This document shows, in pieces, positions 1 to 7,342 of a stretch of DNA of 61,287 nucleotides (the stretch's first letter is position 1; every line of letters begins with the position of its first letter). The stretch covers positions 1-61,287 of the forward strand of contig CAZCSO010000010.1 of assembly GCA_964501315.1 (NCBI GenBank), read 5' to 3'. Source of the stretch: UBA5603 sp964501315 (GTDB lineage Bacteria > Bacillota_I > Bacilli_A > Izemoplasmatales > Hujiaoplasmataceae). The notes under the pieces were generated by a model. That model ran no database searches, was not told the origin of the DNA, and saw nothing but the letters and a program-made list of their open reading frames with translations. The position numbers and the translations under genes were made by a program.

Positions 1-36
1 AACCGCTTAAAGGTCTATCCCTTAAGCGGTTTTTTA
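1..36 (+). terminator. Intrinsic terminator at window edge
   Basis: A 10-bp stem with arms at 1-10 and 22-31 is followed by a run of T on the + strand. It would stop rightward transcription entering from left of the window. The stem also contains the last codons of the leftward membrane-protein gene, whose stop codon lies in the loop at 15-17, so it is shared by convergent transcripts. What lies to the left is unseen. Confidence 0.8.
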
Positions 37-425
37 TACCATAATTTTTGAAAAAGCAAAGAGTACAGTGCGCTGATTATCATTGAGAAACCAAAGATTA
101 TCACAAATACCATTGAAAAATCTTCATTCATGCATCCTTCATCGATATTGCACTCGACTTGGGCATTTTTAATGGCGATATATCCCATAAATAGCGTCAC
201 TAACAATAATGCGATGGCGGGAATGAACAACGTCCAGGATTTTAGTTTCATACGATATTGAAGAAAGAATACGCATCCATGAGCCCCTACAAATAAGGCG
301 ATTATTCCATAAATAGGGATACGGTATAACGATGATATTCCCAATAACCCTCCTATGAAACCCAATAAAACAGGGACAATGAAAAGAAGACTAATGCCAA
401 TAAACCATTTTTGGGAACTATTCAT
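15..425 (-). CDS. Small four-helix membrane protein, unknown function
   Basis: The gene encodes 136 residues. About four hydrophobic segments are visible, near residues 8-28, 36-55, 64-85 and 104-124. Between the last two lies a short acidic loop with two cysteines (C92 and C98), predicted to lie outside the membrane. I do not recognise a family. The ATG is preceded on the minus strand by an AAAGGTGG ribosome site at 438-445 and an extended -10 promoter, so it is probably expressed as a single gene. It is divergent from the neighbouring epimerase gene. The C-terminal KKPLKG codons form one arm of the terminator stem at the window edge. Confidence 0.6.
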   Translation of the reverse strand: MNSSQKWFIGISLLFIVPVLLGFIGGLLGISSLYRIPIYGIIALFVGAHGCVFFLQYRMKLKSWTLFIPAIALLLVTLFMGYIAIKNAQVECNIDEGCMNEDFSMVFVIIFGFSMIISALYSLLFQKLWYKKPLKG

Positions 426-439
426 GGTGAATAATCACC
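426..439 (-). repeat. Small inverted repeat between RBS and start
   Basis: GGTGA-4 nt-TCACC directly abuts the ATG of the leftward membrane-protein gene and partly overlaps its Shine-Dalgarno. A weak hairpin here could modulate translation. The stem is only 5 bp, so this is speculative. Confidence 0.3.
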
Positions 440-457
440 ACCTTTCGTATTGTTTTC

Positions 458-466
458 ATTATATCA
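458..466 (-). promoter_or_regulatory. Extended -10 promoter of leftward gene
   Basis: On the minus strand the sequence reads TGATATAAT, an extended -10 (TGnTATAAT), about 33 bp upstream of the ATG. No good -35 is present, as expected for an extended -10 promoter. Confidence 0.6.
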
Positions 467-520
467 TATTTGATTTTGAAAGAGATTAATAAATCGAGAA
501 TCGTAAGAATATTTTAATAA

Positions 521-534
521 TAAACAAATGTTTA
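521..534. repeat. Operator-like inverted repeat TAAACA-AA-TGTTTA
   Basis: A perfect 6-2-6 inverted repeat overlaps the -35 position of the promoter reading towards the epimerase gene. Its size and place suit a dimeric repressor site. No regulator gene is next to it, so the role is inferred only. Confidence 0.35.
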
Positions 535-559
535 CTTATTTAATATTAGGGATTATAAT
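531..559 (+). promoter_or_regulatory. Promoter of epimerase gene
   Basis: TTTACT (531-536), a 17-bp spacer and a consensus TATAAT (554-559). The transcript would begin near 566, giving a short leader before the ATG at 584. Confidence 0.65.
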
Positions 560-583
560 GGAATTAGGAAAGAAGGGAAATTT

Positions 584-1609
584 ATGAAATGTATCGTCAC
601 GGGTGCGACGGGCCATATCGGGAATGTTCTCGTAAAAAATCTCTATGACCATGGATATGACATCACTGCGATTGTGTTACCCAATGATCAAGTGTCAACC
701 ATCGAGGCGTATGCGACCATTCAATACGGAAATATTCTCGATCGTCAATTTTTGGATTCGGCAATTCCAGGCAATGACATTGTGTTTCATCTGGCTGGGA
801 TTGTCGAAATTGGATCTGGAAAAAAGAAACTAATCCATTCGATTAACGTTAATGGAACTAAAAACGTTTTTGATTCTGCTTTGGCAGCGGGAGTTAAGCG
901 TTTTGTATACACATCCAGCGTTCATGCGATACCCGAATTACCCAAGCCGCAGATTCAACGTGAGATCACACACTTTGATCCCAAAGAGGTCAAAGGTTTG
1001 TACGCCAAGTCAAAATCAGAAGCGACGGCGTACGTTCTTAGTCGCGCTGATGAAACTATGGATGTGATCGTGGTTCATCCTTCGGGTGTTATCGGACCTT
1101 ATGATTACAAGACGTCCAATGTCTCACAGATGTTCATTGATTTTATGTTAGGCAGATTGACGGCTTACTTAAAGGGAGGATATAACTTCGTTGATGTAAG
1201 AGACGTCGCTGAAGGGATTCGATTAGCAGCTGAAAAGGGACGCAGAAAGGAATGCTATATTCTTTCAGGATCCGAAATAACGGTGAAAGAATTACTCGAT
1301 GAAATCGCCGAAGGTAGTCAAAAGAAAAAAATTAAAACGAAATTAGCGTATTGGTTCATTTTGGCAATGAGTTACTTCGCAGAATTCTATTATTTAATTG
1401 TTAAACAAAAACCGCTTTTTACACATTACTCGATTATCGTCTTGAATTCCAATTATCACTTCTCAAACGATAAGGCTGTTCAGGAATTGGGGTTTAAGAC
1501 CCGAGATTTGAAAGATACCATTGCCGACACCATTCGTTTTGCGAAAGAACGCCATTTAGAAACAAAAGATACAAAGTACCGAAAAAAACGATTGAGTAAA
1601 AATTCATAA
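584..1609 (+). CDS. NAD-dependent epimerase/dehydratase (extended SDR)
   Basis: The 341-residue protein opens with a Rossmann nucleotide-binding loop, TGATGHIG (residues 7-14), followed by a V/D-rich beta-alpha-beta fold. The SDR catalytic signature YAKSK is near residue 140, with the upstream Ser in the YTSSVH segment. This architecture is that of extended SDRs such as dihydroflavonol-4-reductase-like or NAD-dependent epimerases acting on sugar or lipid substrates; the substrate cannot be told. The C-terminus has a hydrophobic stretch near residues 258-271, then a basic tail. The gene has its own promoter and terminator, so it is monocistronic. The start is supported by an AGAAGGGA site 8 bp upstream. 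Confidence 0.85.
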   Translation: MKCIVTGATGHIGNVLVKNLYDHGYDITAIVLPNDQVSTIEAYATIQYGNILDRQFLDSAIPGNDIVFHLAGIVEIGSGKKKLIHSINVNGTKNVFDSALAAGVKRFVYTSSVHAIPELPKPQIQREITHFDPKEVKGLYAKSKSEATAYVLSRADETMDVIVVHPSGVIGPYDYKTSNVSQMFIDFMLGRLTAYLKGGYNFVDVRDVAEGIRLAAEKGRRKECYILSGSEITVKELLDEIAEGSQKKKIKTKLAYWFILAMSYFAEFYYLIVKQKPLFTHYSIIVLNSNYHFSNDKAVQELGFKTRDLKDTIADTIRFAKERHLETKDTKYRKKRLSKNS

Positions 1610-1641
1610 CCTCTTTGGTAAAAACCGAAGAGGTTTTTCTT
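1610..1641 (+). terminator. Terminator of epimerase gene
   Basis: A 9-bp stem (1610-1618 with 1625-1633, one G-U pair) is followed by a T-rich tract. It begins immediately after the TAA stop. Confidence 0.85.
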
Positions 1642-1663
1642 TTGGATTCCGTTAAATCCATTA

Positions 1664-1692
1664 AAGACATTCGTCTTCATTTAAGGTATAAT
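1664..1692 (+). promoter_or_regulatory. Promoter of helicase-PLC operon
   Basis: AAGACA (1664-1669), a 17-bp spacer and TATAAT (1687-1692). The -10 overlaps an ATG at 1691, so that ATG lies upstream of the predicted transcript start and cannot be the real start. The next in-frame ATG at 1709 is used instead. Confidence 0.6.
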
Positions 1693-1708
1693 GGTAATCG
1701 GTGATACC

Positions 1709-4057
1709 ATGAAGACAGTGAATGTAAGCGTAAAAGAAATCGCCGAACTATTATTTGGAAGTGGCAACATTACTTCTGATCGACTGATGTTAATTCGTGC
1801 TGAAGAAGGACAAATAATTCATCAGTATTGGCAATCTCTATACGAAGAATCCGATGAAAAAGAAGTAGTTGTTGAAGGCGAATACACGCAAGGTGATTAT
1901 CGAATTGCGTTGTCGGGTCGAATAGACGGTATACTTATACGCGATGGGCAACTCATCTTAGAGGAAATTAAATCAACTCGAAATGATCTTGACTTGATTG
2001 ACGAGGATTCGACTCCCGCTCATCTTGTTCAAGCCAAACTTTATGCATACTTGTATTGTTCTATTCACAACTTAAAGAAATTGACGATTCATTTGACTTA
2101 CATAAGTGTTAAAAAACGAGAAGTCAAAACCTTCGAGAAACAATTAACCTCCAAAACCCTTGAGAACTTCTTCATCAAAACGATGGATCGTTACATCGAG
2201 TGGATTAATCTTATTGACGCTCACGAAGAATCGCGAATGAAATCGGTTCAAGGATTGACTTTCCCGTTTTCGGATTATCGTAGTCATCAGCGAGACTTAA
2301 TGGGTTATGTTTACCGATCCATCATGGATAAAGATATCCTATACGCCATCGCTCCTACTGGAATCGGGAAGACGATTGCGATGTTATTTTCCAGTTTAAA
2401 GACCATTCACGCACCCAGACAAAAAATATTCTATCTAACCGCCAAGAATGACGGAAAACGCGTCGCTATTGATACAATTTCACTTCTTGAAAAAAATGGG
2501 TTAATCGCTAAATCATGCGAAATTACAGCAAAAGACTCGATGTGTCTTTTAAAGAAACGGGATTGTGACCCTGAGGTATGCAAGTACGCAAAAGGATACT
2601 ATAATCGTGTCTACAAAGCCATCGATGATATCTTTAGAAACGAATCGTTGTTAACAAAGGAAATTATCACGTTCTACGCTAAAAAACATCGCATATGTCC
2701 GTTTGAATTCTCACTGGATGTATCGAACTATTGCGACATTATCGTCGCTGATTACAACTACGCATTTGATCCCAGAGCGCATTTGATTCGCTATTTTGAA
2801 GATACAACTTATGAGCCAATTTTACTCGTGGACGAAGCGCACAATTTAGTATCACGCAGCCGAGACATGTATTCGGCACCGCTCTCTAAGTCAACGATCG
2901 AACAATTGCTGGTTCTTACAAAAGGAATGAAGCCGACCGTCAAACCAGAGCTTAACAAACTGCTTATGTACTTTCAAGAAGTTGATCTTGAACTCTTAGA
3001 AGTTGATTTTGTTCGTAAGGATGAGATTAACGACTACGTGTTAACGATGGTTAAAAAAGCGGTTCGAAAATTTGATCAAGCGTTTGCGGATGAACGTAAG
3101 TTCCCCAACAAGTCGTTGATTACTCCGCTTTATTTCGAACTAAGTACATTTGTCAAAATCGCTGATTATTTCAATGAGCAGTTCGTCTTTTTATTGGAAC
3201 GAAATAATGATGATCTTTCCGTGACATTACAGTGTTTGAATGCCGCAGAGTTTATCTACGACATTGCCAAATTTAGAAGTCGAGCAACGGTATTTTTTAG
3301 TGCGACGTTAGACCCCATTCATTACTATAAGAGCTTACTGACACAAGGCAAAGGGAAAGACGTTAAGTTACTATCTTCTTTTCCTCAAGAGAATTTAATG
3401 TTAGTCGCAATCGATGATGTATCAACTCGCTACAATGATCGTGAGGATTCAATCGATCGCATTGTTGAAACGATTGAAAGTTTGGTTGAAAGCAAACCAG
3501 GAAACTACATTGTCTTCTTTCCTTCCTACGTCTATTTGAATCGTGTGAAAGAAAATCTTGACCTTGATAAGGATCAATACGAAATCATTACTCAAAAACG
3601 AGAGATGACGCTTCGTGAACGACAAGGTACCATCGATTTGTTTAGAACCGCATCCAACAAGACCCAATTAGGTTTCTTTGTAATGGGTGGCGTATTCGGC
3701 GAGTCCATCGACTTAATCGGCGATCAATTATCCGGGGTCATCATCGTTGGTGTTGGACTACCGATGATTTCACCAATGAACAATGTATTAAAGTCGCATT
3801 TCGACGAACAGTTTTCCAGTGGATTTGATTTTGCTTATACGTATCCCGGCATAAACAAAGTCATTCAAGCGGTTGGACGAGTCATTCGCAGTGAGACAGA
3901 CCGAGGGATTGCCATATTGATTGACGATCGGTTTACGACCAAGCGATATTACGGATTGTATCCAAAGGAATGGAGTCATCTGGAAGTCATTAATTCCACG
4001 AAACGTTTAAAAGCAAAAATCAAAGCATTTTGGAGTGTGAACAATGAAGAAGATTAG
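1709..4057 (+). CDS. Cas4/RecB-like nuclease fused to XPD/DinG-type DNA helicase
   Basis: The protein has 782 residues. Residues ~30-130 carry a PD-(D/E)XK nuclease signature of the RecB/Cas4 kind: H38, D73 in GRID, E86-x-K88 in EEIK, and Q109xxxY. An SF2 XPD-family helicase follows: Walker A PTGIGKT (K221), four cysteines (C279, C286, C291, C330) placed as in the XPD/DinG 4Fe-4S domain, a DEAH box at 375-378, an FFSATL motif and a C-terminal QAVGRVIRS motif VI. It should be an ATP-dependent 5'-to-3' helicase that can also cut DNA, for repair or recombination intermediates. All key nuclease residues are present, so both activities look intact. The start at 1709 is chosen because the upstream ATG lies within the -10 box; GGTGAT at 1700 serves as ribosome site. 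It overlaps the next gene by 14 bp. Confidence 0.85.
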   Translation: MKTVNVSVKEIAELLFGSGNITSDRLMLIRAEEGQIIHQYWQSLYEESDEKEVVVEGEYTQGDYRIALSGRIDGILIRDGQLILEEIKSTRNDLDLIDEDSTPAHLVQAKLYAYLYCSIHNLKKLTIHLTYISVKKREVKTFEKQLTSKTLENFFIKTMDRYIEWINLIDAHEESRMKSVQGLTFPFSDYRSHQRDLMGYVYRSIMDKDILYAIAPTGIGKTIAMLFSSLKTIHAPRQKIFYLTAKNDGKRVAIDTISLLEKNGLIAKSCEITAKDSMCLLKKRDCDPEVCKYAKGYYNRVYKAIDDIFRNESLLTKEIITFYAKKHRICPFEFSLDVSNYCDIIVADYNYAFDPRAHLIRYFEDTTYEPILLVDEAHNLVSRSRDMYSAPLSKSTIEQLLVLTKGMKPTVKPELNKLLMYFQEVDLELLEVDFVRKDEINDYVLTMVKKAVRKFDQAFADERKFPNKSLITPLYFELSTFVKIADYFNEQFVFLLERNNDDLSVTLQCLNAAEFIYDIAKFRSRATVFFSATLDPIHYYKSLLTQGKGKDVKLLSSFPQENLMLVAIDDVSTRYNDREDSIDRIVETIESLVESKPGNYIVFFPSYVYLNRVKENLDLDKDQYEIITQKREMTLRERQGTIDLFRTASNKTQLGFFVMGGVFGESIDLIGDQLSGVIIVGVGLPMISPMNNVLKSHFDEQFSSGFDFAYTYPGINKVIQAVGRVIRSETDRGIAILIDDRFTTKRYYGLYPKEWSHLEVINSTKRLKAKIKAFWSVNNEED

Positions 4058-5159
4058 TCGAATTTTAAAACGGATTTTTATCATCATTTTTATGATTGTT
4101 TTTGCTGCACTTATTTCGCTTAACTCCCCCTTTAGTTTTTATTCCAAAGTTGAGTCAGATTCGGACTATTCCAGTTGGATGTTGGAAAATTTGAACGGTA
4201 ATCAACGAATTATCGATGTTTCTATGATAGGCGCTCACGATGCGTTTACTTCAGGAATGAGAATTCATAGTCAAACGGATTTTAAATCGGCGTCGACAAT
4301 TCAAACAGGCATCACAGGGGCGTTGATCAAAGGTTTTTCATTCCGACAGTCAAAGACTCAATTCAGCGACGCCAAGGGTTTGCTTGAAAATGGAATTCGT
4401 TATTTTGATATGCGATTAAGTTATCACGACGCCAAAGAAGAATGGTACACAACCCACACCTACTATTCCGATCCTCTTCACGATGTCTTAGAACAAATTA
4501 GCGATTTTTTAGAAAATCATCCAGGCGAATTCATCATTCTCGATATCCAGCACGTTTACGGTGTCTCCTACGATGATTCGACGTCATTTGATCAAATCAT
4601 GTCGCTATTTACGGACTCTGGAATTTTGGATTACTGTTATCAAGAAGGCTCAAAATCACTGAACGAAATAACCGTCAATGACATAACCGATAACCAGACC
4701 AAAGCAGGAGTGATGCTCATCAGTAAATACGTAGAATCCTCCACCTATGTATGGGATTATGAAACGACCATCCGCTCAAATTGGGCGAATACCAATCAGG
4801 AAGACGAACTCTATCAATTTCTAGATGATGAAATGAACTTGATTCTTTCAGGAGAGGCGATAACCGGGAACCAAATGTCCGATGTCGAAGGCATCGATTC
4901 TCGTAATGCATTTCGTGTCATGCAAGCAGTCTGGACGATGCAGATGAATGGAGACGGAATCTTTCAAGCAATTCAAGATCGTTCGCTTCTCTACAAAGCC
5001 CGTATGAAGAATCCGGACCTTATCAGTCAAATTGAGTTTTCTGATTGGATGATTTCGATGCCCATCGTCATGTTGGATTATGCCGACAGCAATTATCAGG
5101 AATGCCTTGATCGATTAATGGAGAAAGTAATCGAACAAAACCAATCAATTATCATCTGA
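4044..5159 (+). CDS. Membrane-anchored PI-PLC X-domain phosphodiesterase
   Basis: The protein has 371 residues. An N-terminal basic stretch and one hydrophobic segment (residues 9-27) form a signal anchor, so the catalytic domain should face outward. The domain matches the bacterial phosphatidylinositol phospholipase C X family. H65-D66 in MIGAHDAF corresponds to the first catalytic His-Asp, D122/R124 in FDMR to the Asp/Arg pair, and H138 in TTHTYY to the second catalytic His. A conserved FIILDIQH strand follows. It should cleave phosphoinositides, GPI-type glycolipids or a related cell-envelope lipid; the substrate is not determinable. The gene overlaps the helicase gene by 14 bp in another frame, implying translational coupling although no shared pathway is evident. 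Confidence 0.8.
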   Translation: MKKISRILKRIFIIIFMIVFAALISLNSPFSFYSKVESDSDYSSWMLENLNGNQRIIDVSMIGAHDAFTSGMRIHSQTDFKSASTIQTGITGALIKGFSFRQSKTQFSDAKGLLENGIRYFDMRLSYHDAKEEWYTTHTYYSDPLHDVLEQISDFLENHPGEFIILDIQHVYGVSYDDSTSFDQIMSLFTDSGILDYCYQEGSKSLNEITVNDITDNQTKAGVMLISKYVESSTYVWDYETTIRSNWANTNQEDELYQFLDDEMNLILSGEAITGNQMSDVEGIDSRNAFRVMQAVWTMQMNGDGIFQAIQDRSLLYKARMKNPDLISQIEFSDWMISMPIVMLDYADSNYQECLDRLMEKVIEQNQSIII

Positions 5160-5200
5160 TTTTTTTGAATCAAATATATATATTAAATAAGGAAAAAGAA

Positions 5201-5248
5201 AAGCGTTAAATTCCAAGAAAAAGTTCTTGATTTAATGCTTTTTATTTG
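5201..5248 (+). terminator. Terminator after PLC gene, overlapping the S10 promoter
   Basis: A long imperfect stem (AAGCGTTAAAT... with ...TTTAATGCTT) with a short AAAG loop is followed by TTTTATTTGTT. Its 3' arm contains the -35 box of the ribosomal-protein promoter. Confidence 0.75.
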
Positions 5249-5255
5249 TTAAAAT
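5227..5255 (+). promoter_or_regulatory. Promoter of the S10-spc-alpha cluster
   Basis: TTGATT (5227-5232), a 17-bp spacer and TAAAAT (5250-5255). The predicted transcript start near 5262 leaves a leader of about 130 nt before rpsJ. Confidence 0.75.
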
Positions 5256-5261
5256 AGACAA

Positions 5262-5391
5262 TGCCTGTCACAACAGGTAGGCTATGACTTGTAAGATTGC
5301 TGACACACACGTAGGCGTTGTTACGACAAACGGTCAGGTAACTTACAACGAGCAAGTATATACACGATTATATGCAAAAGGAGGAACCACC
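5262..5391 (+). promoter_or_regulatory. Structured 5' leader of rpsJ mRNA
   Basis: The leader starts with a small hairpin, CCTGT-CACA-ACAGG (5264-5277). A second stem pairs GTTAC (5320-5324) with GTAAC (5338-5342), and CGTT (5316-5319) with AACG (5347-5350). It ends in an AAAGGAGG ribosome site. The region has no convincing ORF: an in-frame extension upstream of rpsJ is open but not S10-like. A role in ribosomal-protein autoregulation is an inference from position. Confidence 0.45.
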
Positions 5392-5700
5392 ATGTCTCAA
5401 AATCAAGTAATCAGAATCAGATTGAAATCTTACGATCACAGATTGTTAGATCAATCAGCAAAGAAAATCGTTGACACCGCAAAGAAAACGGGCGCAACCG
5501 TATCGGGACCCATTCCGCTACCCACTGAAAAGGAAATCTTCACGATTCTACGCTCGCCTCATGTCAACAAGGATTCACGCGAACAATTCGAACGCCGTAC
5601 TCACAAACGTTTGATTGATATCGTCAATCCCTCTGCGCAAACGATTGATTCGTTGATGCACTTAGACCTTCCGTCTGGCGTCGACATCGTCTTAAAGTAA
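5392..5700 (+). CDS. rpsJ: 30S ribosomal protein S10
   Basis: The 102-residue protein begins MSQNQVIRIRLKSYDH and contains the S10 segments VSGPIPLPT and SPHVNKDSREQFE. It sits in the 30S head and, as NusE, pairs with NusB in antitermination. The frame is open further upstream, but the AAAGGAGG at 5377-5384 and S10 homology fix the start at 5392. It is the first gene of the S10 operon, next to rplC as usual. In Bacillus it follows tuf; here it follows a PLC gene and its terminator, so the str-S10 junction has been broken. Confidence 0.97.
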   Translation: MSQNQVIRIRLKSYDHRLLDQSAKKIVDTAKKTGATVSGPIPLPTEKEIFTILRSPHVNKDSREQFERRTHKRLIDIVNPSAQTIDSLMHLDLPSGVDIVLK

Positions 5701-5756
5701 GGTTTTACCATGAATGAAAAATTTAAGAAAGAAAAAATGAAATAGGAGGTGCACTC

Positions 5757-6389
5757 ATGGCAAAAGGTATCTTAGGAAGAAAAGTAGGAATGACTCAAGT
5801 ATTTGATAACGATGGAAGATTGATTCCGGTAACCGTAATCGATGTAACCCCAAACGTTGTCCTACAAAAAAAGACCGTCGAAACGGATGGTTATGAAGCA
5901 GTTCAAGTTGGTTTCATGGAAAAAAGAGCTTCGCTTGTCAACAAGCCTTTAACCGCTCATTTTCAAAAAGCCAATACGACGCCTAAGCGCTACATTAGAG
6001 AACTTCGTCTTGACGAAATGTTAAGTTATGAAGTTGGCCAAGAGGTAAAGTGTGATATATTTGCCGCTGGTGATATTGTAGACGTGACAGGAACTTCAAA
6101 GGGAAAAGGTTACGCAGGTGTTATCAAACGTTATAACTTCGGAACCGGCCCCGTTACTCACGGATCGAAATACCATCGCGGTATTGGTTCAATGGGTTCG
6201 ATGGCTCCCAACAGAGTCTTCAAGGCAAAGAAAATGCCAGGAAGAATGGGTCATGAAACCGTGACGATTCAAAACCTAACCATTGTAAGCGTCAATGCAG
6301 AAACCAACATGTTACTCGTCAAAGGAAATGTTCCTGGACCAAACAAATCGTTGGTTGTTATTAAAACCGCAGTTAAAAATTATAAATAG
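5757..6389 (+). CDS. rplC: 50S ribosomal protein L3
   Basis: The 210-residue protein opens MAKGILGRKVGMTQVF. It has the conserved basic loop reaching to the peptidyl-transferase centre (VTHGSKYHRGIGSMGSM) and the PGRMGHE motif that carries the Gln/Glu-adjacent L3 loop. It is an early-assembling 50S protein. An AGGAGGTG site lies 5 bp before the ATG. The length is normal for L3 and the order rpsJ-rplC-rplD is standard. Confidence 0.97.
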   Translation: MAKGILGRKVGMTQVFDNDGRLIPVTVIDVTPNVVLQKKTVETDGYEAVQVGFMEKRASLVNKPLTAHFQKANTTPKRYIRELRLDEMLSYEVGQEVKCDIFAAGDIVDVTGTSKGKGYAGVIKRYNFGTGPVTHGSKYHRGIGSMGSMAPNRVFKAKKMPGRMGHETVTIQNLTIVSVNAETNMLLVKGNVPGPNKSLVVIKTAVKNYK

Positions 6390-6415
6390 GAATTAGATCG
6401 AAAGGAGGATTTGCT

Positions 6416-7042
6416 ATGCCGAAATTAACATTGTTGAATCAAGCAGGACAATCAGTTGGAGAAATTACACTATCAGATGCCGTCTATGGTGTTGAACCGA
6501 ACCAACAAGTTATCTATGACGTTGTAAAAGCTCAAAGAGCCGCTATGCGTCAAGGAACAAACAGCACAAAAACCAAAGCGGAAGTATCAGGCACCAATAA
6601 AAAGCCCTTCCGTCAAAAAGGAACCGGTCATGCTCGTCAAGGTTCAATGCGCAACCCCCATTATGTTGGCGGTGGTATCGCATTAGGACCCAAACCACGC
6701 AGCTATGATTATAAGGTTAATAAAAAGATCCGTCGCTTAGCGATGAGAATCGTTTTATCCGATAAAGTCCGGACCAATGAATTCATTGTTTTGGATCAAT
6801 TATCACTCGAATCATACAAAACCAAAGGCATCGTTGAAGTTTTGAAAAACCTTAACGTCAATGGTAAAGTCATGATTTTACTCGATGAAGTCAACCAAAT
6901 GGTCGACATTGCTTCCAGAAACTTAGAAAATGTTGTGGCTCAAACAACGGAACACGCTAGCGTTTATGACATCATGAACCAAACGTTCGTGGTTACGACT
7001 GAAAAAGCCGCAAAGAAACTCGAGGAGGTATTGTTGGGTTAA
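6416..7042 (+). CDS. rplD: 50S ribosomal protein L4
   Basis: The 208-residue protein has the L4 tunnel loop, recognisable from KKPFRQKGTGHARQGS near residue 61 and the PHYVGGG segment after it. L4 lines the peptide exit tunnel and in some bacteria represses its own S10 operon by binding the leader. A strong AAAGGAGG precedes the ATG. The C-terminal fold ends with VTTEKAAKKLEEVL, which is typical. Confidence 0.97.
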   Translation: MPKLTLLNQAGQSVGEITLSDAVYGVEPNQQVIYDVVKAQRAAMRQGTNSTKTKAEVSGTNKKPFRQKGTGHARQGSMRNPHYVGGGIALGPKPRSYDYKVNKKIRRLAMRIVLSDKVRTNEFIVLDQLSLESYKTKGIVEVLKNLNVNGKVMILLDEVNQMVDIASRNLENVVAQTTEHASVYDIMNQTFVVTTEKAAKKLEEVLLG

Positions 7043-7043
7043 T

Positions 7044-7325
7044 ATGGACAAATATCAAATCGTTAAACGTCCGATCGTGACCGAAAAATCGACGAAACTC
7101 GCCGAACAAAACAAGTACACGTTCGAAGTTGACAAAAACGCAAACAAGATTGAAATCAAACAAGCCATTGAAGCCATCTTCAATGTCAAAGTAACGGACG
7201 TAAACGTCATTAATGAAGTTGCCAAAGCAAAACGCGTTGGACAATATTCAGGTTTTAAACCCGCTGTTTCTAAAGCGATTGTCACTTTAGAAAAAGGCTT
7301 TAAGATCGACGTTTACAAAGCGTAA
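7044..7325 (+). CDS. rplW: 50S ribosomal protein L23
   Basis: The 93-residue protein contains RPIVTEKS near the N-terminus and the EIKQAIEAIFNVKVTDVN core of L23. L23 sits at the tunnel exit and docks trigger factor and SRP. It starts one base after the rplD stop, so translation is probably coupled; the nearest ribosome site, GGAGGT, lies inside the end of rplD. Confidence 0.96.
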   Translation: MDKYQIVKRPIVTEKSTKLAEQNKYTFEVDKNANKIEIKQAIEAIFNVKVTDVNVINEVAKAKRVGQYSGFKPAVSKAIVTLEKGFKIDVYKA

Positions 7326-7342
7326 TCAGGAGGAATTAACTA

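Noticed and set aside
1691..1708. ATG at 1691 as start of the helicase gene
   Set aside because: It overlaps the TATAAT box, so it would not be in the transcript; ATG 1709 has a proper GGTGAT upstream.
5281..5391. In-frame upstream extension of rpsJ (36 extra codons, ATG-like start near 5284)
   Set aside because: The extension does not resemble S10, lies in the folded leader, and the strong AAAGGAGG at 5377-5384 points to ATG 5392.
5710..5745. Eleven-codon mini-ORF between rpsJ and rplC
   Set aside because: Very short, Lys-rich from A-rich DNA, no good ribosome site; probably chance.
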